Positions 10,157-21,277 of a stretch of 64,000 bases of DNA are shown here, piece after piece. Each line of letters begins with the position of its first letter. The first letter of the stretch is position 1. The translations under genes were made by a program, and so were the position numbers. The DNA is from Diphasiastrum complanatum (lineage: Eukaryota; Streptophyta; Lycopodiopsida; Lycopodiales; Lycopodiaceae). Location: the NCBI GenBank assembly GCA_029204225.1, contig CM055104.1:43867148-43931147 (forward strand). Direction: 5' to 3'. The notes beneath the pieces are model-generated. The model was given only the letters and a program-made list of their open reading frames with translations, had not been told where the DNA came from and did not search any database.

Positions 10157-12303
10157 GATAGTCTAGATCTGAATTCTAGCAAATCTACCTCACTTCTATC
10201 ACTATTGTACAGGTGTCAGGTAACAGCATGCATGACTAGTGATAATCATGTCCCAAAACAATAATTATCTTACGGTTTGAAGCTAGCATCACTTATTCTT
10301 GCAATCAATTGCAATGAATTATCTTCTTTCAAAAAAAGAAAAGAAAAAAGAGGACCACTCGCCTAAGCTACCAGGCAGCATATTATCCATATTGTGGAGT
10401 CTCAGAACTAAGCAAAGTGTTTTATCAGACATGAAACCTAGCAGGTGCACTACAGAAATTCACTTGGTCTCACTTACTGATTTTTCCAAAAAGCTAGCAG
10501 CGGCTCGTCCTTCTTGGAGCGGCTAAACTTCGACACACATGATAAACTCACATTTAAACATCAAATCTACATATAGAGACCCTGCTGTTCCAGCGATGAT
10601 AGGAGGGTGGTCTCTTCTTCAGTTGATAATACTGTATATTCATGCATGGCTAATTGTCCAGCGATGGACCATGAACTTGTGCTATCTATTCATAAAATTT
10701 TTCACTTCTTTAGCATCCTGCAACCAGCGATGGAAGGAGGGACACATTCATGCATGACTCTTACTTATGTGCTCTCTTTACAAGTATTCATAGATTACGT
10801 GATCTCATAGTATGAAGCTAATGGTATCTCATGCTGTAGCTTTCTTATACTGCTCCAGCTTCGTCAGAATACTACTTGGTTCTTTCCTGAAACGACTAAT
10901 CAATACTCAAAAGTATGCAACCAAACTGGATCTCTGCGTTGTAAGACTGTTAACTTACATAATCAAAAGATGTTTCTGCATAACTTTTCAAAGCGATACG
11001 CTCAGTTCACGGTTTTTTGGTTTTCTTATATTCTAAAGAATAAGAACTTAGTCGGTTAAAAAACTACTATGACTGCCTCTCAAGAAGCTACGTCTACAAC
11101 TATTCAAGTACACCTTTCGAGTTTAAATATACTTTTCACAACTTCGGTAAGCATGGTGGTTTTGGTTCCATAAAGACTATGATATACCTTCACTCTACAT
11201 AAGTTTACTCTTTCTTTCCGCTTTTCAACTTCCCTTGTTTGAAAGTAAGTAACGACATAAGACCACACTCAAATCAAACGAAAATACCTGGAAATAAGAA
11301 TTGTTCATTAAAAGTAATGGTAAGGACTCTAGTATTATGAAAGTTTCTTAACACGGATATGCGTAAGAATCATAGTTTATACTAAGGGAGTAGAATGGCA
11401 CGGATCTGCCCTACTACCCAGTATAAACACTGGCTGGTAGTCTCTTACTCTGTTTTAATGACATCTTTCCTATACAGTGTCCTTATACCATGGATATTAT
11501 ATCATTGAGATATAACATTCAGGGTAACACTTCACCTTTCCTCTATTAGTGTTACTTTAGACTTTTGGTGAGATACAACTGGAAAGCAAGGATATGCTCA
11601 GGAGTATGAACAGCAGTGCGTGACATACCTTACATCGTAAGGGTCACTTGGGTCAGTATAACATGGATTTGCTTTGATACCAGCACACATGTTCACACCA
11701 AGTCTTTTGGCTAAATAAAACTCCTAACGATTTAAACTTTTCATACTCCTCTTTGATTAAAACAAACTGATACAGACCAATTGACCGTAAGCTGATCAGC
11801 CTGATACGGTGATATAACGGCTTGGCCTATCGCTAAAACACTGTGTGTTTGGGAAGACTGGAGTATGTTTTAAAATGCTATTCAAAGCTGTTAAGTAGTA
11901 TAACTTCTTTTGGACATGAATAACAACTGTCGTTCAGCTATGACACCTGTCTTCCTCACTTAACTAACTTGAGCGGTTTTGTTTTGTGGGATGGTGGCAG
12001 GTATCAGCTGGACGTCTTGAAAGTGGTTATGCTTTATGGTGCTTTCTAGTGCTGTATTTTACTTTTCAGCTGTACTTTACCTTGTTGGATTATGAATAAA
12101 GGCTTTAAAGAGCTTCAGTCTTGCTTTGTCAAGAGGAACTAAGTGGTGTCTTGTAACTCTCTCCCTTGCATCCTGGTGGTGTAAATCCGACTATTCCTTG
12201 GGTGGAATAGTATTGAAGCTCTTACCTTTTATCCAATTCATAAGCTAACAAAGGTCCTTTTTGTATGTTTTAGTCCACAGGGTGGTTTCAAGAAGCTGCA
12301 GCT
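10157..12303. other. No gene supported; probable 5' non-coding part of Penelope-like element
   Basis: About 2.1 kb without a convincing coding region. Phrases of the type CCAGCGATG(G/A) recur near 10590, 10660 and 10730, next to ATTCATGCATG. No LTR ends, primer site or terminal repeats were recognised. The position directly upstream of the Penelope-like ORFs suggests leader sequence of that element. Confidence 0.35.
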
Positions 12304-13628
12304 TTGGGTTATGGGGAACCCCTACCTCCTCCTAACCTTTTTGTTCAGACTATTATTTGTTGTATGAAGAAGGTCGTACATAATTTTATTATTAATACTG
12401 ATTGGGCTACTTGTGCTTCTGCTGGACCTAAGGATAAGATTCTTTGTCTGATTGATTTACTAGAGACCATCGATTGGGTAAAGATTTATCTAGAGTTTGT
12501 TAAGAAAAAACAACCGTTGAACCTTGTGGAAAATCTTAATAGTCGTCTTAATGATTTTTCTGAAAAGTTTGAAGAGGAAGAAAAGTTCTGCAATTCACAC
12601 ATCAGAAAAGCGTTTTTGTGTTTAGAAAATAAAAATGGTATTTCCCCTATTGTCACTACACCTATTGCTTCTGATGCTCCCACCTCACCTCACCCGCTTG
12701 TTTATACTAAAGACCTTGATGAAGATAGTGCCTCTCAGCTCGAGATCTTTTCTCAAGACATTTGCGATATTGGTGACCTTTCCTCTTTTGATTTCTGTCA
12801 ATCCAAAAACTGCCAAGTCCTTTTTGTGCCTGCTAGAATCATTGAGTTTAAATCTACTCTCACTTCTTACAAGCTCTGGAGTCTCCCTTCTATTAATTTT
12901 CTCGCACCGATACCTATTGACCTTTGGATTCTGATGACTCATTTGACAGAAAAAGAAATACAAGTCTGCAAATTGGATGCTTTGCACAAAAATCCCTCAC
13001 TCGAGACCCCTGTTTATTTTTATACCATTATCCGCATGAACAAATTTGAACTCTCTCATTGCTCCTCTGAGCAAGTCTGGGGGCCAGGACCAGAGGACAC
13101 TTTGAGACTGGCTTCAATAGAATGAATCTTCACCAAGCTAGAATCTAGAACTAGAAAAGACCCTTTTTCAAATGTAGATGTGGTGATAAATGTAAAAATA
13201 GTTCTTCCATCATTTGGTTTGATCATGCTATCTGGTTCATTATGAATAACCTGGCCAAGTTTTTTCCTGGTGCTTCCCTCCAGAATCAGATAAATGCCTT
13301 TTTCATGTGGCTAAATAAACCTGTTAGGGATGTGGTAAAATCTCATATCACTTTTCTCTTTATCTGCCAATACATGATTGATGCCTCTAATGAACTAGCT
13401 AAGGACTCCTCTGCCAAATTACTTGCACCTTTAGGAGATGACCAGAATATCCGAGAAATAGAACGCCTCTTAAAACGTCCCAGTTTTTCTACCCTCCAAG
13501 ACAAATACTTCCAGAACTCAAACAAAAGGACGGGCTCTTTTAATTTGAATAATCCAAACTCAGTCATCTCTGGTTCAGGAACAGGGAAGAAGAAGCAAGT
13601 CTCAGATTACAAAGCAAAGGAAGGATAG
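12304..13628 (+). pseudogene. Upstream ORF of Penelope-like element, function unknown
   Basis: Two open stretches in different frames (12304-13125 and 13242-13628) are joined through a short region whose best frame reads KCRCGDKCKNSS, a possible metal-binding cluster. The first stretch has a central Ser/Thr/Pro-rich part and a predicted helical N-terminal half containing SRLNDFSEKFEEEEKF. The second ends in a Lys/Gly-rich tail. I recognise no catalytic domain. Position and orientation suggest it is the N-terminal part of the same polyprotein as the RT, since single-polyprotein elements of this group carry long N-terminal extensions. The start at 12304 is simply the first Met of the open frame. 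Confidence 0.45.
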
Positions 13629-13689
13629 AGCAGTGGAAACAAAGAAGACTTACAATCAAAAAGCTTAATTTTTATAGATCCTAATCGAT

Positions 13690-15700
13690 GTGCAGGATGA
13701 AGAAGACAGTGGTAGAAGGCAAATCAACGTTTCAGAAACCGAACGTCTCCAGTTTTCCACTAATAGCCATTCAGGGAGACTTTTTTTACATTTACGTTAC
13801 CGAAATAGAGTATTTGAGTTTATCCATATGAAGCATTTTTACGCTCACATTTTACGCAAGATTTTTGGTACTGTTGACGAACTCTTTTATGATATTACAT
13901 TCGGCTGGACTTATCTACCAAGTGTTAAATGTGAATGGTATTTTCCTAATGATGTGTTTTGCCATTTTGATATAGATAACATTCATCCTTGTCAATGTTA
14001 CGCTTTTAACTGTTTCAAGAACTTTATTTCTGAAAAATTTGCCATCTCATCTGCACAGATTGTAAGATTATTAATAGTCCTCTCTTACGAAAATCGCTAG
14101 AAAAAGGCCTAAATCATATCACTCTTAGACAAGTCAATGTGAACGAACTCGCTCTGGATGGTTTAAACTTATGGAATTCCTACTTTCTTATGATGCTTTA
14201 GACAGTAAAACAAAAAAAGGAACATGCTACGTTTTGTAAAAGTATCGCTTTAAGTCATATTAGAAAGGGAAAATGGCCTCATGGAAACACTGAATCTCTT
14301 TTCAAAAATAAGATTGCAAGGACGAACTACTTTGCCTTACAAAATCTCTATATGTTAATGGAATTGATAAAGCACAGCATAAACCCTGTTTCATGTGTAA
14401 ATTCCTTGTGCAAAATTTGGCCATAAAATGACTTAACAATCTGGATTTTATTCCTTTCCCTAACGATCAATCTAATCTTTTGGAGGATTCCTTGTCATAT
14501 ATGACAAACATTTCTACCAATTTTCTACTTGAATTTTTTCCTGGGAAACAATTCTCTACCTTACCTCCTCTGCACTTTTAAAGCCCACAAAGACTCTTTC
14601 AGATGGATTACCAATGCTCACGATTGTTGTTTTACCATACTTGCCAACTTTCTCACAGGAGCTCTTGGTATGCTGTCACCCTTTCTCATGGAAGGAGCAA
14701 GCCTTAAGGCGAATACATACAAGAGTATCCTTAAAGCTGATACGATTTTACATTGGCAATGTGATTCATCAATGGATTTCTATCTAGAACTACCATCTCT
14801 GATTACCAATATGTGGGTCGCGGATATCTCAAAATGCTACGAGAATATTCCCCTAGATGGCCTAGAGGGTCTCAACATTGTCATGAAAAAGGCAATAAAA
14901 TATGCCTTTAAATATTCCGGATGTGAACTTATATACTTTAAATGGAATCATTCACGCGAAGTTTTCAATTGGTCTTGGAAGGCAAAACAATCACAAGAAT
15001 GGCATGCTTTGGATATAAACTTACTCTATCAATGGAACGAGTTCTTGATTGATAATTGTATTGTCAGACTTGGAAACAGAACCTGGAGACAGACACGAGG
15101 TATCCCTATGGGTTTTTCTTGCTCACCTACGTGGTGCAATTGGTATCTTTCCTTTTTTTAAGCACAATTTATTAAGAAACTTGCTAAACTGGGCCTGACC
15201 TCATTTATGAGTGACTTTCAACATTCTTTTAGATATATAGATGACATCTGCTTTCATCAATAACCCTAATATCGAACTTTTTATGGACAAAACACAGGTA
15301 AGGAACCCTGATAACCCGTTCTGGATCTATCCCCTAAGCTTTCTAGAAATAGAAAAAAAAATGACTGAAGGAAATAAAAACAGCTTTTTAAATATTTCTA
15401 TTACCTTTGATAATAAATCCGGCCTAACTTGTCTTTCTAAATATGACAAAAGAAGAGAACTACCCTTTTCTTACTTACAATATATATATCTGGCTTCAAA
15501 CAGACCAATCTAGAATTCTTATAAGGTTATTATTTCACAAGTTAGTGCCGCAATGTACTGCTGTAATTTGCAAGAGACTTTTCTTAATGAGGTTGGAATA
15601 CTTGTTGATGCTTTTCAAAGAAATGGTTTTATGAGAGATAAGCTATGTCGTATCATCAATAAGCTACTTTCTTCGGAAGCGTTCCCCGGTTTGTCATACA
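13690..15700 (+). pseudogene. Penelope-type reverse transcriptase, several frameshifts
   Basis: The pre-RT region has a Cys pair in HPCQCYAFNCF (about 13984) and then, across a frameshift, CKIINSPLLRKSLEKGLNHI (14060-14125). This matches the cysteine and LRK..SKG block that precedes the RT in several Penelope-like lineages. RT motifs follow: FKAHKDSFRWITNA (about 14580), ADISKCYENIPLDG with the first catalytic Asp (about 14820), RQTRGIPMGFSCSP (about 15095), and YIDDI with the Asp pair (about 15234). Downstream come NPFWIYPL and the C-terminal NEVGILVDAFQRNGF block (about 15585). Breaks include stops near 14099 and 14200, TAA at 15159-15161, and a frame change after YIDDICFH. The catalytic residues survive, but the frame does not. 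Confidence 0.7.
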
Positions 15701-15714
15701 CGTTACCTTTTGGT

Positions 15715-15883
<169 letters not shown>

Positions 15884-15989
15884 CGGAAATACATAGTAAA
15901 AGACACTTACTTTGCAAAGTTAGGTGAGAATCCAACATGTAATAAGGAAGTAGACTAAATTTTCTTGCCCTAAAGTGAAAACCCTATCC

Positions 15990-17100
15990 TAGATCCAAGA
16001 GTCATGCTTGGTAGGTGTAGCGCAGGCATCCCAAAGGGAGCCGGGAACCACGACTTAGCTTCCCAGCCTTCAACTCTTGCCATCCAAACCCACTTGACAT
16101 ACAAGCAGCCAACTCGCCAACAACGATCAGACTTAACCAACTTGAAGTTCCGAAAACCAACATTGAGATCCAACCTGGCGCCATGCCAGATCGGGGGTCC
16201 CGATGTGGGTTACTTCCCTCCAAGCAAGTCACCCGACATACATCAAACTTGACCAACTCAAAGCTTCGTTACAAACGAGTAACATCCATTCCAAGCAAGC
16301 GGTCTGACTTACATCAGACTTAATCAACTGAAAGCTTCGTCACGAGCGTTGGAAGCCAACTTGGCGCCACGCTAGACTGGACAGCCATAAACAGGTAACT
16401 TCCACCCAAGCAAGCCATCCAACTCAGCCGACAAGTTAGAGCCCATTCCCCAAGAGCTTAACCCATTCACGTTCATGCAAGGAACACTCAGAACCACAAG
16501 CCGCGACAGATATGGAGACAACCAGTTCCTGGACCAAATGGTCTCGACAGCATACCGCTGGTGCCACGGACTGAATGGTCCCGACGGCATACCGCTGGCG
16601 TCCCGGGATACGACCCTCAGCTATGTGCCAACTTAAAAATTTGGAAGCGGCCTTACAACTGGCGCTTTTACCGAACACTGAAACCCAGAAGGTAATCAGA
16701 GTCAGTTTGAGAAAAATCCCACTTTATTGATAAATCTGAGAAGGTTACATTTCAAGTGTGTGACCGACCCTAGTCTCCGGGGCGCTAGCATGCCAAGGCG
16801 AGAGCCATGACAACATTCCAGCAAGGGAGGCTGAGACTTGGTTGGAGCTCGCCCTGAGTCGCAACCCGCACTCCCCTGTAGTATTGGTGTGATTCGGCAC
16901 CCCCCCTCATACCAAGCACTCTAGCCAAGCTGGTAAAGCACGTTTTTCTCTCTCTAGAATTTTCTCTTTCTAGAAAGTCATTTTCTCTCTCTAGATTTTA
17001 CTGATCCCCGGGCTTCCTTTAATCATGCCTAGATCGTGTGAGGTGATTGCACATCGATCTGAGCTCTCTGGACTCCGCTAGAACCGATCAAAGATTTTCA
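15990..17100. repeat. LTR-like GGCGCC-containing stretch with internal direct repeats
   Basis: No coding region was recognised. A unit containing CAACT(C/G)AAAGCTTCGT, preceded by GACATACATCA or GACTTACATCA, is repeated at about 16225-16267 and 16297-16342. ATGGTC(T/C)CGAC(A/G)GCATACCGCTGG is repeated near 16538 and 16575. The phrase TTTCTCTCTCTAGA/TTT occurs three times near 16950-17000. CCAAC(C/T)TGGCGCCA occurs twice. The composition and its position before the 17110 GGCGCC cluster suggest an LTR and leader of an unplaced gypsy-type element, but no defined ends were found. Confidence 0.35.
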
Positions 17101-17109
17101 GCCATAGGA

Positions 17110-17235
17110 ACTTGGTGCCGGCTGGATTCTGGTCACAGTGGCGCCGGGAGTGGTGCCAGCACCGTTGGCACCGGGAGCAGCAGAGGCGTTGCTGGCGCCG
17201 GGGACATAGTTGGCGCCGATGGCGCCGGAAGTAAA
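17110..17235. repeat. GGCGCCG minisatellite-like cluster
   Basis: The core GGCGCCG(G/A) or a one-base variant recurs about eight times at 9- to 24-base spacing, giving a locally GC-rich island in AT-rich surroundings. In one frame it reads as a Gly/Ala/Ser-rich repeat, but this is probably a consequence of the DNA repeat. The core resembles the TGGCGCC start of gypsy primer sites. Confidence 0.6.
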
Positions 17236-17752
17236 GCTTGTAAAGGTAGCTTTACAACATCCACCCCACCTTTATGAAATCTGATGTCCTCATCAGATGT
17301 CGGATTAAAGTAAAGGTGTCTCCCAATTAGCATAACTAAACATTTAAGCTACTTGGCACATTACTCAATTTACTGGCCACTTTTTATTAACATTGAAACT
17401 GGCACACCACAAGTCGGAGGCTCAGCTCTTTGTACTGAAAAATTACATAACTTGAAAATATATCTTTGTCTGGGAAAAGCGTAGATTTGATATCGCTTTC
17501 GTAAAACCCGAGAACCTTATTAATTGGTGACAGAGGCCTTTCTTTGAAATGTTCGCCCCTGTCGCTTCTAACTTTTGACTTTGGAACTCCTTTGAGCTCC
17601 TGATTTGTCCTTGATGCACTTTGTGTTGAGCTCCCTGAGCTCCAGATTTTTTCAGTTCCGCACAGGTATCAAGGCTCCCTGAGCCGAAGGATTTATCGTT
17701 TGATTGCCCACTTTATGGTCCACTCCGTGCCTTGTTGCTTGGTTGAGCTCAT
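17236..17752. other. No gene recognised
   Basis: No domain, LTR end or primer site was identified. GAGCTCC and its variants recur near 17580-17660. A short inverted repeat, CTGATGTCCTCATCAG, lies at about 17281-17296. Confidence 0.4.
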
Positions 17753-18064
17753 ATGGCTCACATTTCAAGGGAAAGAGGAGCACATTCAAGTGGTATACAT
17801 CTCATGCTTGCTTCTCTTATGTCATTTGGTGAATCAATTTGCTTTAGTGAGACATTTGCATCCCAAAGTTGGAGTAAAGCAATACTAGTTGAGTATGGTG
17901 TCTCTCTTGAGAACATAGTTGATGTTTTTAATGATATGAAATTGATTTTAGATCAATTAAAAAGAAAATGGTTATTTCATCAAATGTATGCTCTTGAGTC
18001 TTGCAAGAGCATGAGTGAGTTGTCCACTCATAGTGTGAAGAATTTGTCTTTTTTCATGTATTGA
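17753..18064 (+). CDS. Unidentified open frame of 103 codons
   Basis: The open frame begins at the Met of ATGGCTCACATTTCAAGGG and ends TGA. The second half is hydrophilic and predicted helical, with ILDQLKRKWLFHQMYALE. I do not recognise a domain. It may be a piece of a retroelement gag or of the 5' region of the adjacent En/Spm-type element. About 140 bases downstream (18199-18236) a short segment matches plus-strand 41636-41668, inside the family D copia integrase-RT linker, so the neighbourhood contains copia-derived material. Coding status is uncertain. Confidence 0.25.
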   Translation: MAHISRERGAHSSGIHLMLASLMSFGESICFSETFASQSWSKAILVEYGVSLENIVDVFNDMKLILDQLKRKWLFHQMYALESCKSMSELSTHSVKNLSFFMY

Positions 18065-18289
18065 GGCAAATTGTAAACTCTTTATGAGAGAAAGTGAATC
18101 ATCCTCTAAGGAAACTTATCTCCATAATGAAGTATCTAGCCTCATTAGATCTGAGATTAGCATGGTAACCAAGCATGAAGATATGATACAAACTCTTTGG
18201 CTCGGTCCTTGCCCTTGTAGATCTTCTTGGAGTTCCGTGAGCATTCTTGCTCCTCTTCTTTTGCTTTTAAGTTTTATAGTTTTTAGCTA

Positions 18290-18480
18290 GTGTTTAGTGC
18301 TCTTGCTTGCTATTGCTCTTCTAAGCTCTATAGATCTTGCTTGCTTGCTTTTGGTTGCTCTTCATTGCTAGTGATCTTGCTCTTGCTTTTGCTTGCTCTA
18401 TTGATCTTGTTTGTTCTTGCTTAGTTTTAATCTATTGCTTTCTATTCATTGCTTACTCTTCTAATCTAAAAGTCTTCAAT
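18290..18480 (+). repeat. CTTGCTTG-rich low-complexity tract
   Basis: CTTGCT, CTTGCTTGCT and TTGCTCTT recur irregularly over about 190 bases, with ATTGATCTTG and ATAGATCTTG interspersed. The tract lies directly upstream of the En/Spm-type pseudogene and could be its leader. No coding potential was seen. Confidence 0.6.
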
Positions 18481-18537
18481 ACTCTTTCACTCCCATTCTC
18501 CACTACTTTCTAACTTTTAAAGTTTTTCTTTGATACA

Positions 18538-19679
18538 ATGTCTTCAAGTGATAGGTCAAGTGGAAGGTCAAGTGGGAGACCATCTAGGAGAAGAGCTCGT
18601 GAGGAGCCCGAAGAATATAATCAAGAGTGGTTTGATAATCTATCTCCTCAACAAAGAGATAGAATAAAAAATCTTGTGTTATCTTCTTTGGGTGGATCAT
18701 CCGAGAGAAGAGCTTCCGAAGATGCCCCTTCCCAAGAATCGTGTAGTGTGTATTATGATCTTAATCCACATGGTGGAGCTATAAAAAATACGCGTGGCAA
18801 TGTAGTTCATGCTCGTTTGCATGATTTAGTTGCTTTATATTTTGGTAAAAATTATATGATCGATTGGTCCTCCCAATCGCTTGAAGACAAAAATAAAATA
18901 AAAGAGACTTTGTATTCTGAATTTCCTCAATCCAATGCTTTTAGTAGGACTTGGGCCTTGAATACAATGTGCCTTTGGATTCGAAACAAAAGGCAATTGA
19001 TGAGAAGAGTCGTGAGGAATCCCAAGAATCCCACGAAGCCTGGATGGTGCTCCAAAAGGAATTAGAGGAAAGGGAAATTGTTGCAAAACAATCCCCAAAA
19101 GTATGAACAACAACATAGGGCCGCCGCCAAGAAGCTCTTAAAACATGGCCAAAGTCACTTGGGATCGGGAGGAATGGGCAATTTAGAGGCCCAATTTGTA
19201 AGTGCAATATTTTTTAATATGATTCTATTTCTGAAGTGAGATTGTTAATGTTTTTTATTGCTAAACTATATTGTATTGCTAAACTATGTTTCTTTGTTGA
19301 ATGTAGCTTAGTGATTTTGGAAGACACATGACCGCCGCGGAGTACAAGCAAGGTTATGATCATGGATATGTCGGCCTTAAGGCTTTTATGGAATTCCATG
19401 GATTGTTTCCAATTGTAAACTCTTAACCTTTATTGTTTTACGATTGTTTACTTTGTGGTTTACAAGTAAGTTTAATCTCAATTTAATTAAATCTTTGATT
19501 CTATTTTGTAGAGAGGCTCTACAACTTCAAGTGTTTGTGATGTGGAAGAAATTGTGGATAATGTGGAAGAGAACGTGGAAGAGTACGTGAATGAGAGCGA
19601 AGGGGAGTTTGAAAATGTGGACACCAACGTACACCTACAAGATGAAGGAGGCGAGGAGGGAGGAAGTGATGATGAGTAG
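18538..19679 (+). pseudogene. Ptta/En/Spm-type (Transposase_24-like) protein, three exons
   Basis: Exon 1 starts at Met 18538 with a Ser/Arg-rich head. It continues through RGNVVHARLHDLVALYFGK to a region that reads correctly only after a change of frame near 18960-19000 (IDEKSREESQESHEAWMVLQ) and a second change near 19085 (YEQQHRAAAKKLLKHGQSHL). That order, with a basic segment followed by a Gly-rich tail, resembles plant transposase family Ptta/En/Spm. Exon 1 ends at CAATTT/GTAAGT (19197). Exon 2 begins after TGTAG near 19304 (LSDFGRHMTAAEY) and ends at CCAATT/GTAAAC. Exon 3 begins after TTTGTAG near 19512 and has a strongly acidic end, stopping at 19677-19679. All three join in phase. Two frameshifts in exon 1 mark it as decayed. 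Proteins of this type are thought to bind subterminal repeats, and such repeats lie 0.8 kb downstream. Confidence 0.55.
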
Positions 19680-19794
19680 AGGTTTTTAAATTAAATGTAA
19701 GGCCTTGTAGAAGGCAATGTAGGAAAGAGAATTTATTCTCTCATCAATGTACTTGTTTTTAAATCAATCAATATAATGTTTTGGTATCACATCA

Positions 19795-19985
19795 TTCTTG
19801 CAAAATTTTTGAATGCATATATTTTTTATCCATGAATGCAAATGTATAGTCTATTGAATGCACATCTATTGATTGCAAATGTATCTATTGATGTATTCAA
19901 TGCAATGTATAGTCTATTTAATGCACATCTATGCAATGCAAATGTATCCATTGATGAATTCAATGCAATGTATCTATTTTAGCAC
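19795..19985. repeat. Imperfect tandem repeat with AATGCAAATGTAT and AATGCACATCTAT
   Basis: Blocks combining CAATGCAATGTAT, AGTCTATT(T/G)AATGCACATCTAT and GCAAATGTATC(C/T)ATTGATG are repeated about two and a half times with a period of 70-80 bases. The repeat lies in the non-coding 3' part between the En/Spm-type gene and the subterminal array. Confidence 0.65.
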
Positions 19986-20454
19986 ATGATTTGCATGCTA
20001 GGATGCACAATAAAAAGTAATGGAAACCACAATATAATGCATCAATAGATAACACATTAAGTTAACAACTAAATATCGAATGAATCAAAATAAATGTGAA
20101 TTTACCTTTACTATTGTATCTCCATTGTTTTGCAATCTTTGCTTTTCCTTTTGCATGCGCTTGATCTTTGAATCCTTTGCAATGAAAGCTCATTTTTCAT
20201 TTTTCATATCCAAACCTACATCACAAACAAAAAAGATCTTAAAACTTATGATCACAAAACACATACTATTAACATCCATCAATGAACTAAAAATCCTAAA
20301 CACTATCAATCTTCTCACTCACATTCATCCTCATCTCATTCTCACTCCCATCTATACTCTCTTTTTCTCTCTCTCACACAACACAAAAATAGAAAGTCAC
20401 CTCTAGTTTTGGAGCGAACCACATTTTGGTTTGCGCCAAATGTTTTTTTTTTGG

Positions 20455-20974
20455 ACAAAAAATTTTGCGTGGATTATCCACACGTGGATAATCCACGCAA
20501 ATTCTAGAAACCTATCCGCGTGGATATAAAAAAAAATTTATCCACGCAATATCCACGGCCTCAACTCTCTGGATTTTGCATGGATAAAGCAAATTTTGTG
20601 TGGATAATCCACGCGTGGATACTTATCCACGCAACATCCACACGAAAGTCGAGCCTTTTTTATCTAATTTTTACTATGGCATGGATAATCCACGCATGGA
20701 TTATCCAACAAAATTAGAATTCCTATTTTCGGCTGCGGGTGTTGGAGGTTTGCCTAGCTGCCAGTAGTCGGACTTGGCATGGATAATCCACGCATTTTGA
20801 ATTTCACGACATCCGGCCGATCTGCTGCCGGAAATGACATTTGCGTGGAACATCCACAGGTGGATAATCCACGCGTATATCCACGCCAATCCACGGCTAT
20901 ATCCACGCGAATTTTTTTTGCCCGCGCGTCCTCCTTTGTATTGTGCATGGATATTTGCTATATGTGTTCTTGTG
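20455..20974. repeat. CACTA subterminal palindromic repeats and terminus (second set)
   Basis: The same GTGGATAATCCAC / GCGTGGATTATCCACGC family as at 4999-5400 is present in about 15 full or half copies (for example near 20467, 20484, 20600, 20612, 20683, 20780 and 20862). The terminus read outward is GTTCTTGTG at 20966-20974, whose reverse complement is CACAAGAACAC. The next three bases, TTA (TAA on the other strand), are the candidate target duplication, and family A LTR sequence starts after them. This end shares only CACAA with the end at 5400. Confidence 0.7.
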
Positions 20975-21277
20975 TTACGAGAGTGGTGGGTTAGACACGT
21001 CCTAACGCTCTTCTGTTGACGTCATCATATCAGATCAGAGATTTGTACTTCATGATACTTGTTTGATCTTCTTGATCCTTTGAAACGTGAAGGGTCTTGT
21101 GTCGCAAAGATTTTCATGTCGCTTCCTGTCATGAAGTTTGACCTAGTTTGACCTTCTCCTTTTTCGTGTCATTTGACCTTCTCCTGTTGTGTCACGAACA
21201 TTTTTCTTTTGCAAACATTTTCGTTTCATGTCTTTTTGTCAGATTGGAACTTTGGTAACAAACATTTTGTTTCTTCA
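20975..21277 (-). repeat. Copia family A LTR, 5' portion only (3' LTR of a minus-strand copy)
   Basis: On the minus strand it starts TGAAGAAACAAAA at 21277, directly after a purine-rich tract (GAGAGAAAGC). It follows the LTR at 26587-27585 through the TGACGTCA landmark (21018) up to CCACTCTCG and TAA at 20975. There it is cut by the CACTA terminus. About one third of the full LTR length is present. The preceding RNase H gene and purine tract show this was a 3' LTR. Confidence 0.75.

Noticed and set aside
19795-19985. Possible CRISPR-like array because of spaced repeats
   Set aside because: The repeats are imperfect, overlapping and AT-rich, with no constant spacer length, in a eukaryotic transposon context.
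20372-20384. CACAACACAAAAA as a CACTA terminus
   Set aside because: It lies inside a CT/CA-rich tract, with no target duplication and no LTR homology at the border; the 20974 end is far better supported.
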